Assembly (NCBI RefSeq): GCF_022601895.1
Contig: NZ_JAKVIO010000012.1
Span: 1 to 64,000 of the forward strand
Direction of reading: 5' to 3'
DNA: 64,000 nt
Source: Sphingomonas sp. LaA6.9
GTDB taxonomy: Bacteria > Pseudomonadota > Alphaproteobacteria > Sphingomonadales > Sphingomonadaceae
Below, piece after piece: positions 45,845-55,892 of this stretch (its first letter is position 1; each line of letters opens with the position of its first letter). The position numbers and the translations under genes are program-made. The notes below the pieces were generated by a model. That model made no database searches, was not told the origin of the DNA, and worked only from the letters and a program-made list of their open reading frames with translations.

Positions 45845-47158
45845 TCAGGCCCCCGGATAGATCGGGAAGCGATCGCACAGCGCGCGGACGCGGGCCTTCA
45901 CATCGGCCTCGACCGCGGGGTCGCCATGCTCGCCCTTGGCCTTCAGCCCGTCGAGCACGTCCGCGATCATGTTGCCGATCTCGCGGAACTCGGCGGCGCC
46001 GAAGCCGCGCGTCGTGCCGGCCGGCGAGCCCACGCGGATGCCGCTGGTCTTGGTCGGCGGCAGCGGATCGAACGGGATGCCGTTCTTGTTGCAGGTGATC
46101 GCCGAACGCTCAAGCGCCTCGTCGGCGTCCTTGCCCGTGACGCCGAGCGGGCGCAGGTCGACGAGCGCGAGGTGCGTGTCGGTGCCGCCCGAAACGAGAT
46201 CGGCGCCGCGCTCCTTGAGCGTCGCGGCGAGCGTCTTGGCGTTCTCGACCACGGCCTTGGCGTAGCTCTTGAACTCGGGCTGGAGCGCCTCGCCGAACGC
46301 GACCGCCTTGGCGGCGATGACGTGCATCAGCGGGCCGCCCTGAAGGCCGGGGAAGACCGCCGAGTTGATCTTCTTCGCGATGGCCTCGTCATCGGTCATG
46401 ATCATGCCGCCGCGCGGACCGCGCAGCGTCTTGTGCGTCGTGGTGGTGACGACATGCGCGTGACCGAAGGGGGTGGGGTGGACGCCACCCGCGACGAGCC
46501 CCGCGAAATGCGCCATGTCGACCATGAAGATCGCGCCGACTTCATCGGCAATGGCGCGGAAGCGCGCGAAGTCGATGTGGCGCGGATAGGCCGAGCCGCC
46601 CGCGATGATGAGCGTGGGCTTGTGTTCCTTCGCCAGCTTCTCGACCTGGTCGAAGTCGATCAGGTGATCCTCTTCGCGCACGCCGTACTGGACGGCGTTG
46701 TACCATTTGCCCGAGAGCGCGGGACGCGCGCCGTGGGTCAGGTGGCCGCCAGCATCGAGCGAGAGACCCATGATCGTGTCGCCGGGCTTGGTGAGCGCGA
46801 GCATCACCGCGCCGTTCGCCTGCGCGCCCGAGTGCGGCTGGACGTTGGCGAAGCCGCAGTTGAACATCTTCCTGGCGCGCTCGATCGCGAGCGTCTCGAC
46901 CTCGTCCGAAGGTGCACAGCCCTGATAATAGCGCTTGCCGGGATAGCCCTCGGCGTATTTGTTGGTGAAGACCGAACCCTGCGCCTCGAGCACCGCGCGC
47001 GAGACGATGTTTTCCGACGCGATCAGCTCGATCTGGTGCTGCTCGCGCTCAAGCTCGTGCGTCACGCCCGCGAACACCGCAGGATCGGCATCCTGAAGGT
47101 TGCGCGTGAAGAAGCCGGTGGGCTGGACGTCGCTCAGTTTGGCGGGATTGGTGCTCAT
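45845..47158 (-). CDS. glyA: Serine hydroxymethyltransferase
   Basis: A 437-residue PLP enzyme converting serine and tetrahydrofolate to glycine and methylene-tetrahydrofolate. The start at 47158 has AAGGAG upstream and overlaps the rpiB stop in ATGA; the longer frame to 47254 is rejected. Signatures: [41 protein letters not shown], the PLP Lys in [14 protein letters not shown], and [16 protein letters not shown]. Middle gene of the operon. Confidence 0.98.
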   Translation of the reverse strand: MSTNPAKLSDVQPTGFFTRNLQDADPAVFAGVTHELEREQHQIELIASENIVSRAVLEAQGSVFTNKYAEGYPGKRYYQGCAPSDEVETLAIERARKMFNCGFANVQPHSGAQANGAVMLALTKPGDTIMGLSLDAGGHLTHGARPALSGKWYNAVQYGVREEDHLIDFDQVEKLAKEHKPTLIIAGGSAYPRHIDFARFRAIADEVGAIFMVDMAHFAGLVAGGVHPTPFGHAHVVTTTTHKTLRGPRGGMIMTDDEAIAKKINSAVFPGLQGGPLMHVIAAKAVAFGEALQPEFKSYAKAVVENAKTLAATLKERGADLVSGGTDTHLALVDLRPLGVTGKDADEALERSAITCNKNGIPFDPLPPTKTSGIRVGSPAGTTRGFGAAEFREIGNMIADVLDGLKAKGEHGDPAVEADVKARVRALCDRFPIYPGA

Positions 47159-47607
47159 GCGGACTCCTTCTCGAAGCGGGGATGGGAGAGTTTCTCGACG
47201 CGGCGGACATGACGGTCGCCGCCGAATTCGGTGGTGAGGAACACCGCCAGGCAATCCTTGGCGATATCGACGCCGATCAGCCGCGCGCCCATCGCGATGA
47301 CGTTCGCGTCATTATGCTCGCGTGCGAGCCGCGCGGAAAGGTGGTCCGAGACGAGCGCGCAGCGCGCGGCGGGGTGGCGGTTGACCGCGATCGAGATGCC
47401 GATGCCCGATCCGCAGAGCACGATGCCGCGATCGGCCTCTCCCTCGGCAATCGCGTGCGCGAGCTTGTAGCCATAATCGGGATAGTCGACGCTCTCGATG
47501 GCGTGGGGTCCGAGATCGGTCACCTCATGCCCCTGTTCGCGTGCCCATTCGGCCAGCACCGCCTTCAATTCGATGGCGGCATGATCGGAAGCGATGGCGA
47601 TACGCAT
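47155..47607 (-). CDS. rpiB: Ribose-5-phosphate isomerase B
   Basis: A 150-residue RpiB/LacAB-family isomerase interconverting ribose-5-phosphate and ribulose-5-phosphate. D9-H10 ([11 protein letters not shown]), C65 in [17 protein letters not shown] (catalytic base) and [18 protein letters not shown] are the active-site segments. GGAG lies 8 bases before the ATG. First gene of the operon, coupled to glyA by a 4-base overlap. Confidence 0.96.
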   Translation of the reverse strand: MRIAIASDHAAIELKAVLAEWAREQGHEVTDLGPHAIESVDYPDYGYKLAHAIAEGEADRGIVLCGSGIGISIAVNRHPAARCALVSDHLSARLAREHNDANVIAMGARLIGVDIAKDCLAVFLTTEFGGDRHVRRVEKLSHPRFEKESA

Positions 47608-47767
47608 GGGCTGCGCTCCTGCTTGGAATTCTCGAGAGAGTCGGATGCGGGCTCTCTAGGCGAGCTTGCCCCGAAACGCCACCCAATATGCGGCGACAAT
47701 AAGCCATGGACAGTAAGTGCCGGGATCGGGCTATATCCTCGGTGATATATGGATCGACAGGACGAGG

Positions 47768-48241
47768 ATGAGGACGATGCGCCACCTGCTTACCTTCGCC
47801 GCAGCCGCGCTGCTGCTTTCGGGATGCGGCAGCAAGACCGCAGACAATGCCGCGGCGGGGGGAGAGGGCGAAAACGCGCTCGCCAATGTCGAGGAGGTTC
47901 CCGCGAATGAGGAGCCTGTCGACGCCAATCTGATCGAAACCGCCGACGCCCCCGATGTCAGCGTGACCGATGGCTGGGTCGGCAAATGGGTCGGCGTCGA
48001 GGGCCTGGCGCTCGATATTGCCAGGGCCGAAGTGCCGGGCACCTACACGCTCAACGTGACACTGCTCGACGGCACCAGGAGCTATGAGGGGACGTCGGAC
48101 GGCAGCGCAATCCACTTCACGCGCGGCGGCAAGGAGCAGACCTTGCGCAAGGCGACCGGCGAGGAGACCGGGCTGAAATATCTGGCGGGCAAGAAGGACT
48201 GCCTGATGATCCAGCCTTCCGAGGGTTTTTGTCGCGACTGA
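47768..48241 (+). CDS. Putative lipoprotein of unknown function
   Basis: About 157 residues. MRHLLTFAAAALLLSGC is a lipoprotein signal with lipobox LLSGC, so the Cys should be lipid-modified. An acidic Asn/Glu-rich linker follows, then a compact domain (WVGKWVGVEGLALDI, GTYTLNVTLLDGTRSYEG, KKDCLMIQPSEGFCRD) with two cysteines that may pair. The ATG at 47768 or 47777 may be used; both keep the signal. Similar exported domains occur without assigned function. Diverges from rpiB. Confidence 0.75.
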   Translation: MRTMRHLLTFAAAALLLSGCGSKTADNAAAGGEGENALANVEEVPANEEPVDANLIETADAPDVSVTDGWVGKWVGVEGLALDIARAEVPGTYTLNVTLLDGTRSYEGTSDGSAIHFTRGGKEQTLRKATGEETGLKYLAGKKDCLMIQPSEGFCRD

Positions 48242-48403
48242 TCGGTCGGGAGCTCGGGCGCGAATACCCGCCGAATGGCGGGTGCGCCAACGCGGCGGCG
48301 ATCTCTGCGATCGCATCTTGCGCGAGCGGACGCTTTGGCGTTCGATTTTCACGGCGTCAGCCGCTAGACGCACCGGAAATTGCGAAGAGGGGATTGGGGT
48401 TCG

Positions 48404-49630
48404 ATGACTTGCTATGATGTGCTGATCGTGGGTGCCGGCCATGGCGGTGCGCAGGTGGCGGTGGCATTGCGCCAGCACGGCTTTGAAGGGACCATCGCGG
48501 TCGTCGGCGACGAGCCCGAAATTCCCTATGAGCGCCCGCCGCTGTCCAAGGATTATCTGGCGGGTGAAAAGGCCTTTGAGCGCATCCTGATCCGCCCCGC
48601 CAGCTTCTGGAGCGATCGCAAGGTCGACATGCTCACGGGCAGGCGCGTGTCCGAGGTTGATCCCAAGGCGAAGACCGTCGCCATCGCTGGGGGCGAGGCG
48701 ATCGGTTATGGGAAACTCGTCTGGGCGACGGGTGGCACGCCGCGCATGCTTGGCTGCGAGGGCGCCGGGCTGAAGGGCATCCATGTCGTCCGCACCAAGG
48801 CCGATGCCGATGCGATGATGGCCGCGCTCGACAGCACGACCGACGTCGTGGTCGTGGGCGGTGGCTATATCGGGCTGGAGGCCGCGGCGGTGCTCGCCAA
48901 GTTCGGCAAGAAGGTGACCGTCCTCGAGGCGCTGCCGCGCGTGCTCGCGCGCGTGGCGGGCGAACCGCTGTCGCGTTTCTATGAGGCCGAGCACCGCGCC
49001 CACGGCGTCGATGTGCGCCTCGACGCGTGCATGGCGGCTTTTGTCGGCGACGGCGGCGCGGTTTCGGGCGTGCGCATGGATGATGGCGAGGTGATCCCCG
49101 CCCAGATGGTGATCGTCGGGATCGGCATCATTCCCGCGGTTGGCCCGTTGATCGCGGCGGGCGCCGCGGGCGGCAACGGCGTTGACGTCGATCCCTTCTG
49201 CCAGACCACGCTGCCCGACATCTATGCGATTGGCGACTGCGCCGCGCATGTGAACGATTTTTGCGATGGCGATCGCATCCGGCTGGAATCGGTCCAGAAC
49301 GCCAATGACCAGGCGAACACCGTTGCCAAAGCGATCCTGGGCGATCCGCAGCCCTATCATGCGGTGCCCTGGTTCTGGTCCAACCAGTATGATTTGCGGC
49401 TCCAGACCGTCGGGCTCGCCACGGGCCATGACGATGTCGTGCTGCGCGGCGATCCCGCGGCGCGGTCCTTCTCGGTCATCTATCTGAAAAAGGGCCGCGT
49501 GATCGCGCTCGACTGCGTCAACGCGACCAGGGACTATGTCCAGGGGCGCAAGCTCGTGACCGAGCGGCTGTCGCCCGACAAGGCGCAGCTCGCAGATGCC
49601 ACCGTGCCGCTCAAGGAAATCGCGGCCTGA
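48404..49630 (+). CDS. FAD-dependent ferredoxin reductase-type oxidoreductase
   Basis: A 408-residue flavoprotein. The FAD-binding [14 protein letters not shown] is at the N-terminus. [17 protein letters not shown] is diagnostic for the rhodocoxin/putidaredoxin reductase group. The NAD(P)H-binding [20 protein letters not shown] lies at about 145-165, and [10 protein letters not shown] is the second FAD motif. Such enzymes pass electrons from NAD(P)H to a [2Fe-2S] ferredoxin serving a P450 or ring oxygenase. No ferredoxin or P450 is adjacent, so the partner is elsewhere. The start is the ATG at 48404, with a G-rich stretch upstream. Confidence 0.92.
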   Translation: MTCYDVLIVGAGHGGAQVAVALRQHGFEGTIAVVGDEPEIPYERPPLSKDYLAGEKAFERILIRPASFWSDRKVDMLTGRRVSEVDPKAKTVAIAGGEAIGYGKLVWATGGTPRMLGCEGAGLKGIHVVRTKADADAMMAALDSTTDVVVVGGGYIGLEAAAVLAKFGKKVTVLEALPRVLARVAGEPLSRFYEAEHRAHGVDVRLDACMAAFVGDGGAVSGVRMDDGEVIPAQMVIVGIGIIPAVGPLIAAGAAGGNGVDVDPFCQTTLPDIYAIGDCAAHVNDFCDGDRIRLESVQNANDQANTVAKAILGDPQPYHAVPWFWSNQYDLRLQTVGLATGHDDVVLRGDPAARSFSVIYLKKGRVIALDCVNATRDYVQGRKLVTERLSPDKAQLADATVPLKEIAA

Positions 49631-49757
49631 AGTGCGATGCGGCAAGCGACCGCGGTGCGCCGGCGATATGGATGACCGTGACCGGAATGTCCGGGTTAAC
49701 GGCCGCTTTTATCAGCGTCATGCGCCGCCCTGACGTCTGAAAAGTCGGGAAAGCGGA

Positions 49758-50372
49758 CTAAGCGGAACCATGCACGACAAAAGCAGCGTCGAGAGATTGC
49801 TCTGGCACCCCCAGCTTACCGTCAGATTGCCACAAAAGGTCCATTTCGGCCGCAAGCATTCGGAGTGCTGTGACGATGTTTGGGTACTGCCGGAGCTGCC
49901 TCCCAGTCTCCTCATCGAAGACGACAATATCGTCGTGCTTGTTACAGGCTATGATTGCTTTGCGGCTGTAACCAACCCAAGTCCCGATGGGGAAGTAACC
50001 AAGTCGATGCCAGCTTGGATGCAAGCCCGGGAAGGTGCTCGCGCGTATCATGGGGCAGAACGGCTGAAATTTCCCCGGAATGCGGCTGAAGTCCTCAACC
50101 AAACCATTCACGTTCAACAGCGCTTCGAACAGCTGCAGCCCGTTCATTTTGGTGTAAAAGTCCCGGAGCAAGGGTGGCAGTTCGGCGCCAAATATTTGGG
50201 CGAGTTCTGTCAGCTCCGCACATTTCAATCCCGGGTGAATGACATGGAGGTACGCAAATTCGCCCCGCCATGGTTGACGGCAGATGAGGCGAACGCCGTT
50301 CGGTTCCGTGGAGCACCCACATCCAGCCCTGCTATCAAGCGCAGACATTAGAGCCCCCGTATCGTCAGTCAT
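49758..50372 (-). CDS. SMI1/KNR4 (SUKH) family protein
   Basis: A 204-residue protein. ELAQIFGAELPPLLRDFYTK is the SUKH-type helix preceding the short MNGLQLFEAL motif. PIGTWVGYSRKAIIACNKHD and DDIVVFDEETGRQL are the usual beta hairpins. Bacterial members are often immunity proteins of contact-dependent toxins, but others stand alone. No toxin gene, Rhs repeat or CdiA tail is next to it, so its role here is open. The ATG at 50372 has GGGAAGA upstream. It lies between the FAD reductase and btaA. Confidence 0.8.
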   Translation of the reverse strand: MTDDTGALMSALDSRAGCGCSTEPNGVRLICRQPWRGEFAYLHVIHPGLKCAELTELAQIFGAELPPLLRDFYTKMNGLQLFEALLNVNGLVEDFSRIPGKFQPFCPMIRASTFPGLHPSWHRLGYFPIGTWVGYSRKAIIACNKHDDIVVFDEETGRQLRQYPNIVTALRMLAAEMDLLWQSDGKLGVPEQSLDAAFVVHGSA

Positions 50373-50559
50373 GCTCTTCCCTCAGACGGTCAAATTTTCT
50401 GGACCACGTGCCACCGCGGCCCAATGTCCGCAATGTCGGCGTGTCCGGACCGGCAGCTTTTTGCGAAAAGTGGCGGATAGCTGCCATGTCCGGTTTCGGC
50501 AGGCTTGCCCGGCACGCCGAATGACCGAAGAGTCGGGGGAAGCGGTCGTTGCGCAACCT

Positions 50560-50747
50560 CGTCACCCCGGGCTTGACCCGGGGTCCCGCTTTCTCGGCTA
50601 TTTTGATCCGAAATCAGATCGGCAAGCAGCGCGCGAATGGAAGTTCGCGTTGATCGACCGCGGCAATCCCGACCGGCAAGGCCTCTATGAGCGACTTGCC
50701 AGACGCTCGCGCAAAAGCGGGACCCCGGGTCAAGCCCGGGGTGACGA
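50560..50747. repeat. Large inverted repeat of the CCCCGGGCTTGACCCGGGG family
   Basis: A 34-base left arm (50560-50593) and its exact inverse (50714-50747) flank 120 bases. Each arm is itself palindromic around CCCCGGGCTTGACCCGGGG. Units of this type are scattered through sphingomonad genomes. The whole 50373-50954 gap (582 bases) between the SUKH gene and btaA has no other recognisable feature. Confidence 0.75.
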
Positions 50748-50954
50748 GAAGGGGGTGTCATCGTCCGCAATGCCGGCGTTGTGCGACGGCTGTTCTGGCG
50801 TTCGCCACCATCCATCCCGACAATCGCCGCATTTGTAGTTAGCGGGCCAAGGCGTCTTCGAAGCGACGCCGATCTGTCATCGCCCGGTCACCGCGTGCCC
50901 ATAGGGGCTGCTCTGCCGGCGGCGCATCGGGCGCTCGCGGATCGGGAGGGCATC

Positions 50955-52205
50955 ATGGGCGCAGCCGCAATCAGCACGGGTTCGAAACATTCGCGGGGGG
51001 ATCGCGTGCGCCAGGCCGTGTTGCGCGATGTGAAGCTGAGCAAGCAGGGGCTGCTCGACCGCGCCTTCGCGCTCGCTTTTCAGCGGCTGGTCTATGCGCA
51101 GATCTGGGAAGATCCCGTGGTCGACCTCGAGGCGCTGGCGATCACCCCCGATTGCCATGTCGTGACGATCGCGAGCGGCGGCTGCAACGTGCTTTCCTAT
51201 CTGACCGCCGATCCCGCGGCGATCACCGCGGTCGACCTCAACACCGCGCATATCGCGCTCAACAAGCTCAAGCTCACCGCGGCGGAGCATCTGCCCGGTC
51301 ACGACGCCTTTTACCGGTTTTTCGGCGAGGCCGATCGCGACGACAATATCGAGGCTTATCACGCGCATGTGCGTGCGCACCTTGACGATGTTTCGCGGCG
51401 TTACTGGGAAGGGCGCGACCTGACGGGCCGGCGGCGGATCACGGGGTTCGCCAGGGGAATCTACAAGCGCGGACTGCTCGGCAATTTCATCGGGACCGCG
51501 CACCTTGTCGCGAAGCTCTATCGCCTCGATCCGCGCGAACTGCTCGACGCCGGAAGCATCGAGGAACAGCGCGCGATCTTCGACGCGAAATTCGCGCCGG
51601 TGTTCGACAAGAAGTTCGTGCGCTGGCTGACCGACCAGCCCGCATCGCTTTTCGGGCTCGGCATCCCGCCCGCGCAATATGACGCGCTGGCGGGCGATGA
51701 TCCGCAGGGCATGGCGTCGGTGCTGCGCCAGCGGCTCGAGAAGCTGGCGTGTGATTTCGACATCCGGAACAATTACTTCGCCTGGCAGGCATTTGGCCGC
51801 GGCTATGGCAAGGGCCCGGATGCGCCCGTGCCGCCCTATCTGCAGCGCGGCAATTATGACGCCGTCGTCGCGCGGATCGGGCGGGTCGATGTCCGGCACG
51901 CCAATTTCGTCGAGTTTCTGGCGCAGAAGACTGCGGCCAGCCTCGACCGCTATGTGCTGCTCGACGCGCAGGACTGGATGAGCGACGCGCAACTGACGCA
52001 TCTCTGGGCCGAGATAACGCGTACCGCGAAGCCGGGCGCGCGCGTCGTCTTCCGCACCGCGGCCGCGCCCAGCCTGCTGCCGGGCCGCATCCCGAACGAA
52101 CTGCTCGCACGCTGGCATTACGAGGCCGATAAGTCCGCCGACTATACGCGTCGCGACCGTTCCTCGATCTATGGCGGGGTGCATCTTTACGTGCTCAGGC
52201 CGTGA
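50955..52205 (+). CDS. btaA: S-adenosylmethionine:diacylglycerol 3-amino-3-carboxypropyl transferase (BtaA)
   Basis: A 416-residue DUF3419/BtaA protein. The ATG at 50955 has GGAGGG 6 bases upstream. LVYAQIWEDPVVDLEAL and the SAM-site-like HVVTIASGGCNVLSYLTA, then VDLNTAHIALNKLKLTA, are typical of BtaA. Its partner btaB overlaps the stop codon. BtaA adds the aminocarboxypropyl group of SAM to diacylglycerol, giving homoserine lipid, the first step to the betaine lipid DGTS, which can replace phospholipids when phosphate is scarce. No Pho box was identified upstream. Confidence 0.92.
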   Translation: MGAAAISTGSKHSRGDRVRQAVLRDVKLSKQGLLDRAFALAFQRLVYAQIWEDPVVDLEALAITPDCHVVTIASGGCNVLSYLTADPAAITAVDLNTAHIALNKLKLTAAEHLPGHDAFYRFFGEADRDDNIEAYHAHVRAHLDDVSRRYWEGRDLTGRRRITGFARGIYKRGLLGNFIGTAHLVAKLYRLDPRELLDAGSIEEQRAIFDAKFAPVFDKKFVRWLTDQPASLFGLGIPPAQYDALAGDDPQGMASVLRQRLEKLACDFDIRNNYFAWQAFGRGYGKGPDAPVPPYLQRGNYDAVVARIGRVDVRHANFVEFLAQKTAASLDRYVLLDAQDWMSDAQLTHLWAEITRTAKPGARVVFRTAAAPSLLPGRIPNELLARWHYEADKSADYTRRDRSSIYGGVHLYVLRP

Positions 52206-52873
52206 GCGCCGCGCTGGAGTCGGGTGGCGCGGGGCATATGGATGCGATCTATCGGCATCAGCGCCATATCTATGACCTGACGCGCAAATATTACCTGCTG
52301 GGGCGCGACCGGCTGATCGCGGGGCTCAACGTGCCGGTCGGCGGGACGGTGCTCGAGATCGGCTGCGGGACGGGGCGCAACCTGATCGCCGCGGCGCGCA
52401 GCTGGCCGCACGCGCAATGCTTCGGGTTCGACATTTCATCCGCGATGCTCGAGACTGCGGGAGCGTCGGTGGCGCGCAGGGGACTGGCGGGGCGGATCGC
52501 TCTTACCCAGGGCGATGCAACCGCGTTCGATGCGCAGGGATTGTTCGGACGGGCAAGCTTCGACCGGATATTCCTGTCCTACACGCTGTCGATGATCCCG
52601 GGCTGGCAGGCGACGATTGCCGCCTCCTGCGATGCGCTGGCCGACAAGGGCGCGTTGCACATCGTCGATTTCGGTCAGCAGGAGCGCCTGCCGCGCATCT
52701 TCCGGGCGCTGCTTTTCGCGTGGCTCGCGCGCTTCGACGTGACCCCGCGCGCTGATTTGAAGCAGGTGCTCGTCGATATCGCCGAGGCGCGCGGACTTGT
52801 TGTCGATTTCGTGCCCTTGTGGCGCGGCTATGCGTGGAGCGCTGTGCTCAGGAAGCCCGCGCGGGCTGCCTGA
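52202..52873 (+). CDS. btaB: Diacylglycerylhomoserine N-methyltransferase (BtaB)
   Basis: A 223-residue class I SAM methyltransferase. The motif I is TVLEIGCGTGRNLI, then CFGFDISSAMLE (motif II) and RIFLSYTLSMIPGW. YRHQRHIYDLTRKYYLLGRD is typical of BtaB. It methylates the homoserine lipid three times to DGTS. It starts at GTG 52202, overlapping the btaA stop by four bases, so it is translationally coupled. The last 26 bases overlap the convergent STAS-like gene. Confidence 0.9.
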   Translation: MSAALESGGAGHMDAIYRHQRHIYDLTRKYYLLGRDRLIAGLNVPVGGTVLEIGCGTGRNLIAAARSWPHAQCFGFDISSAMLETAGASVARRGLAGRIALTQGDATAFDAQGLFGRASFDRIFLSYTLSMIPGWQATIAASCDALADKGALHIVDFGQQERLPRIFRALLFAWLARFDVTPRADLKQVLVDIAEARGLVVDFVPLWRGYAWSAVLRKPARAA

Positions 52874-53237
52874 TATCGGCGGCCCAGTCGATCGCCGCCT
52901 GCCGCTCCCCGGGTTCGAATGCCTTGATTTCGATGAAGGGCAGGACAATGTCCGCGCCGTGCATCATGGTCCGGATCCACTGCCTGTCGGTGACGACCGC
53001 CTCGCGCCTGAAGCGGGTCCAGTCGCGGATATGGCCGAAGCCATAGCGCAGATCCTCGAGTGCGGCCTTGAAGGTGATGTCTTCGAATCCCGTGAGATCG
53101 ACCATCATCGCGACGTGATCGTGCGCCTTCAACCTGGCGTCGACGTCAGCGACCAGCCGGTCGAAGTCCTCCTTGGTGAGCGTGCCCGAGATGGCATAGG
53201 CGCCGACATGATCGGGCGAGGGCAGGATATTCAGCAT
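52848..53237 (-). CDS. SpoIIAA-like (STAS/SEC14-fold) protein
   Basis: A 129-residue protein of the small SpoIIAA-like group. AYAISGTLTKEDFDRLVADV, HVAMMVDLTGFEDITFKAAL and DWTRFRREAVVTDRQW form the alternating beta/alpha pattern seen in this family (also called STAS/SEC14-like). AGGAGGTGG before the ATG is an excellent ribosome site. The role is unknown; members may bind a lipid or a regulatory partner. The 3' end overlaps btaB by 26 bases. Confidence 0.85.
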   Translation of the reverse strand: MLNILPSPDHVGAYAISGTLTKEDFDRLVADVDARLKAHDHVAMMVDLTGFEDITFKAALEDLRYGFGHIRDWTRFRREAVVTDRQWIRTMMHGADIVLPFIEIKAFEPGERQAAIDWAADIRQPARAS

Positions 53238-53288
53238 GAACCACCTCCTGCCGCTAGCAACGCCGGGCCATGCGCGCGGTTCCGGCGG

Positions 53289-54539
53289 TTATGAGGCGGG
53301 CCGCGTCGCGGTGAAGGAAAAGGCGATATCGACCCCCGCGGCGATCGCGTCGGTCGCGGCCCATTCGCCCTGTCCGACGCCGAAATCGGTGCGGTCGATG
53401 CGGCTGGTGCCCGAGACGCGCGCCTTGTCTCCATCGATACGCAGCGTGAAGCGGAGCGTTGCGGGCTTGCTCACGCCACGCAGCTCGAGCGTGCCGCGCG
53501 CCTCGTAGCGGTCGCCTTCGAGGTCGCGGATGTCGCGCGCGGTGAATGTCGCGGTCGGGTGCGATGCGGTGTCGAAGAAGTCGCTGCTTTTGAGCGAATC
53601 GTCGCGCTGGCTGTCCTCGGTATTGGCTGATGCCAGATCGACGGTGACGCGGATGCGCGAATCCCCGAGCGCGTCGGGGCTGAAACGGATCGCTGCGCGC
53701 CAGCGGTCGAAACGGCCGTTGATCGCCTCGCCGTTCCAGCTGGCGGTGAAGCCGAGGCGGCCACCGGGGCGGACCGTCCAGTCGGCGATCGGCTGCGTCT
53801 CTTCGACCGGGATGGCTTGCTGCGCGTTTTCGACGGCCGCCGGGACGATCTCGGTGACCGGAGCAGGCGCCGCGGTGCGCGCGGGTGTCATGACTGCGGC
53901 GGGCGCTGTCGGCTCTGCCTGCGCGCGATTGGGGAATGCCAGCTTGCCAGCGATCAGCCCCGCAACGATGAGCAGAAGCGCCGCGATCGCAGCGGGGATC
54001 GCGCGACCGCGCGCAAGGGGGATCATGCGCTGCAGTTCGGGCTTGCCGAGCAGCCACTGGTGGCGCAGCGCTCCCGCCACATGCAGCACGAACAGGGCGA
54101 CGGCGAGCCAGGCCAGGGCCTCGTGGATGCCTTCGGCGGGTTCGTGCCAGGCGCGCCCGACGGGAAGGTGGGGCAACGGAACGACGCCGTAGAGCAGCGT
54201 CGGCACCTGGATCTTTGCGGTCGATACGATCAGCCAGCCGGCCAATGGCGCCGCGATCATCACCAGGTAGAAACCGGCATGGACCGTGCTCGCAAGCGCG
54301 CGTGCCCAGAAGGGCCCCTCGGTCGGCGCGGGGCGGGGGACGGTGAAACGGATCGCGAGCCGGATGACCGTCAGCAGCAATATGGTGACGCCCACCGACT
54401 TGTGGAGCTGGTAGCGTGCGAAGAGCTCGGGGCTGTTGGGGCCTTCCAGCGCCCAACCCAGCGATAGCTGGAATGCCAGCGCGACGGCGAGCAGCCAGTG
54501 AAGCGTGATTGCCGCGGCGTGATAACGGTTTGGCGACAC
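53289..54539 (-). CDS. Cytochrome b561 fused to a YceI domain
   Basis: A 416-residue fusion from a GTG start. Residues 1-200 are a four-helix cytochrome b561 domain with haem-ligand His candidates (ITLHWLLA, YQLHKSVG, STVHAGFY, VLHVAGAL). A further helix (PAAIAALLLIVAGLIAG) leads through an Ala/Pro linker to a YceI-like lipocalin domain at about 250-416 (WTVRPGGRLGFTASWNGEAI, DLEGDRYEARGTLELRGV). YceI domains bind isoprenoid quinone-like molecules. The b561 part may exchange electrons with a quinol held by the periplasmic YceI part (inference). Its start is 6 bases behind the hemA stop. Confidence 0.9.
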   Translation of the reverse strand: MSPNRYHAAAITLHWLLAVALAFQLSLGWALEGPNSPELFARYQLHKSVGVTILLLTVIRLAIRFTVPRPAPTEGPFWARALASTVHAGFYLVMIAAPLAGWLIVSTAKIQVPTLLYGVVPLPHLPVGRAWHEPAEGIHEALAWLAVALFVLHVAGALRHQWLLGKPELQRMIPLARGRAIPAAIAALLLIVAGLIAGKLAFPNRAQAEPTAPAAVMTPARTAAPAPVTEIVPAAVENAQQAIPVEETQPIADWTVRPGGRLGFTASWNGEAINGRFDRWRAAIRFSPDALGDSRIRVTVDLASANTEDSQRDDSLKSSDFFDTASHPTATFTARDIRDLEGDRYEARGTLELRGVSKPATLRFTLRIDGDKARVSGTSRIDRTDFGVGQGEWAATDAIAAGVDIAFSFTATRPAS

Positions 54540-54544
54540 GCGCG

Positions 54545-55759
54545 TCAGGCGGCCTTGCGCATCTCCAGCCGTTCCCAGATCTCGACGAGCGCCTGCGTCA
54601 GTTCGCGCATCATCGCTTCGTTATGGGCGGGGCCGGGGGTGAAGCGCAGGCGCTCGGTGCCGCGCGGGACCGTGGGATAATTGATCGGCTGCACATAGAC
54701 GCCATATTCGGCGAGCAGGATGTCGCTGACCTTCTTGGCCCTCACCGGATCACCGACCATCAGCGGAACGATGTGCGTGGTCGAGGCCATGACGGGCAGG
54801 CCAGCGTCGGCGAACAGCGTCTTGAGCATCGCGGCGGCGGCCTGCTGGGCCTCGCGCTCGACGCTCGACGCCTTGAGGTGACGCACCGCGGCGAGCACGC
54901 CGGCGACGAGCACGGGCGACAGCGAGGTCGTGAAGATGAAGCCCGGCGCGTAGGAGCGGATCACGTCGACGATCATCTTGTCGGCGGCGATATAGCCGCC
55001 CATGACGCCGAACGCCTTGCCCAGCGTGCCTTCGATGATCGTCACGCGGTGCGCGACTTCGTCACGTTCCGAAATGCCGCCGCCGCGCGGACCGTACATG
55101 CCCACTGCATGGACCTCATCGAGATAGGTCAGCGCATTATACTTGTCGGCGAGATCGCAGATTTCAGCGATCGGCGCGATGTCGGCATCCATCGAATAGA
55201 CGCTTTCGAACGCGATCAGCTTGGGCGTCTCGGGATCTTCGGCGGCGAGCAGTTCCTCGAGATGCGCGAGGTCGTTGTGGCGGAAGACGCGCTTTTCGCA
55301 GCCCGAATTGCGGATGCCCGCGATCATCGAGGCGTGGTTGAGCTCGTCGGAAAAGATGATGCAGCCGGGCAGGATCTTGCCGAGCGTCGCGAGCGTCGCC
55401 TCGTTCGAGACATAGCCCGAGGTGAAGAGCAGCGCGCCCTCCTTGCCGTGCAGGTCGGCAAGCTCGTTCTCGAGGTCGATATGATAATGAGTGTTGCCGC
55501 CGATGTTGCGCGTGCCGCCCGAGCCCGCGCCGACGTCGTGCAGCGCCTCTTCCATCGCGGCGATGACCTTGGGGTGCTGGCCCATGGCGAGATAGTCGTT
55601 GGAGCACCAGACCGTGATCGGCTTGGGACCGTTATGCCCCGCGAAGCAGCGCGCATTCGGGTATGCACCCTTGTTGCGCAGGATGTCGATAAAGACGCGG
55701 TAGCGGCCCTCGGCATGGAGCCGATCGATCGCCTGGCTGAATACGCGCTGATAATCCAA
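54545..55759 (-). CDS. hemA: 5-aminolevulinate synthase
   Basis: A 404-residue PLP enzyme joining glycine and succinyl-CoA to 5-aminolevulinate, the C4 route of haem synthesis used by alphaproteobacteria. [35 protein letters not shown] and the PLP Lys at K248 in [14 protein letters not shown] are diagnostic. The start is a TTG ([20 protein letters not shown]) with AAGGG 7 bases upstream, matching the conserved family N-terminus; no ATG is nearby. The b561-YceI gene follows at once, possibly linking haem supply and a haem protein. Confidence 0.97.
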   Translation of the reverse strand: MDYQRVFSQAIDRLHAEGRYRVFIDILRNKGAYPNARCFAGHNGPKPITVWCSNDYLAMGQHPKVIAAMEEALHDVGAGSGGTRNIGGNTHYHIDLENELADLHGKEGALLFTSGYVSNEATLATLGKILPGCIIFSDELNHASMIAGIRNSGCEKRVFRHNDLAHLEELLAAEDPETPKLIAFESVYSMDADIAPIAEICDLADKYNALTYLDEVHAVGMYGPRGGGISERDEVAHRVTIIEGTLGKAFGVMGGYIAADKMIVDVIRSYAPGFIFTTSLSPVLVAGVLAAVRHLKASSVEREAQQAAAAMLKTLFADAGLPVMASTTHIVPLMVGDPVRAKKVSDILLAEYGVYVQPINYPTVPRGTERLRFTPGPAHNEAMMRELTQALVEIWERLEMRKAA

Positions 55760-55892
55760 TGTTCTGCCCTTCAGACCCTTGTCTGCCTCTGGCTCTTTGG
55801 AGGAGCCTTTACGCCCGCGGCACCCCGAATGCCAGCGAGAACGGTTCGCAACAAGGTGTGATTATTGCGATCACGATCAGCTATCAGGTCGA

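Noticed and set aside
47525-49645. 706-codon minus-strand frame covering the lipoprotein and FAD reductase genes
   Set aside because: Antisense to genes with clear lipobox and FAD/NAD motifs; composition is His/Arg-rich shadow coding.
49758-50372. SUKH protein as part of a toxin-immunity locus
   Set aside because: No toxin, CdiA, Rhs or secretion gene is adjacent on either strand, so a dedicated immunity role is not supported.
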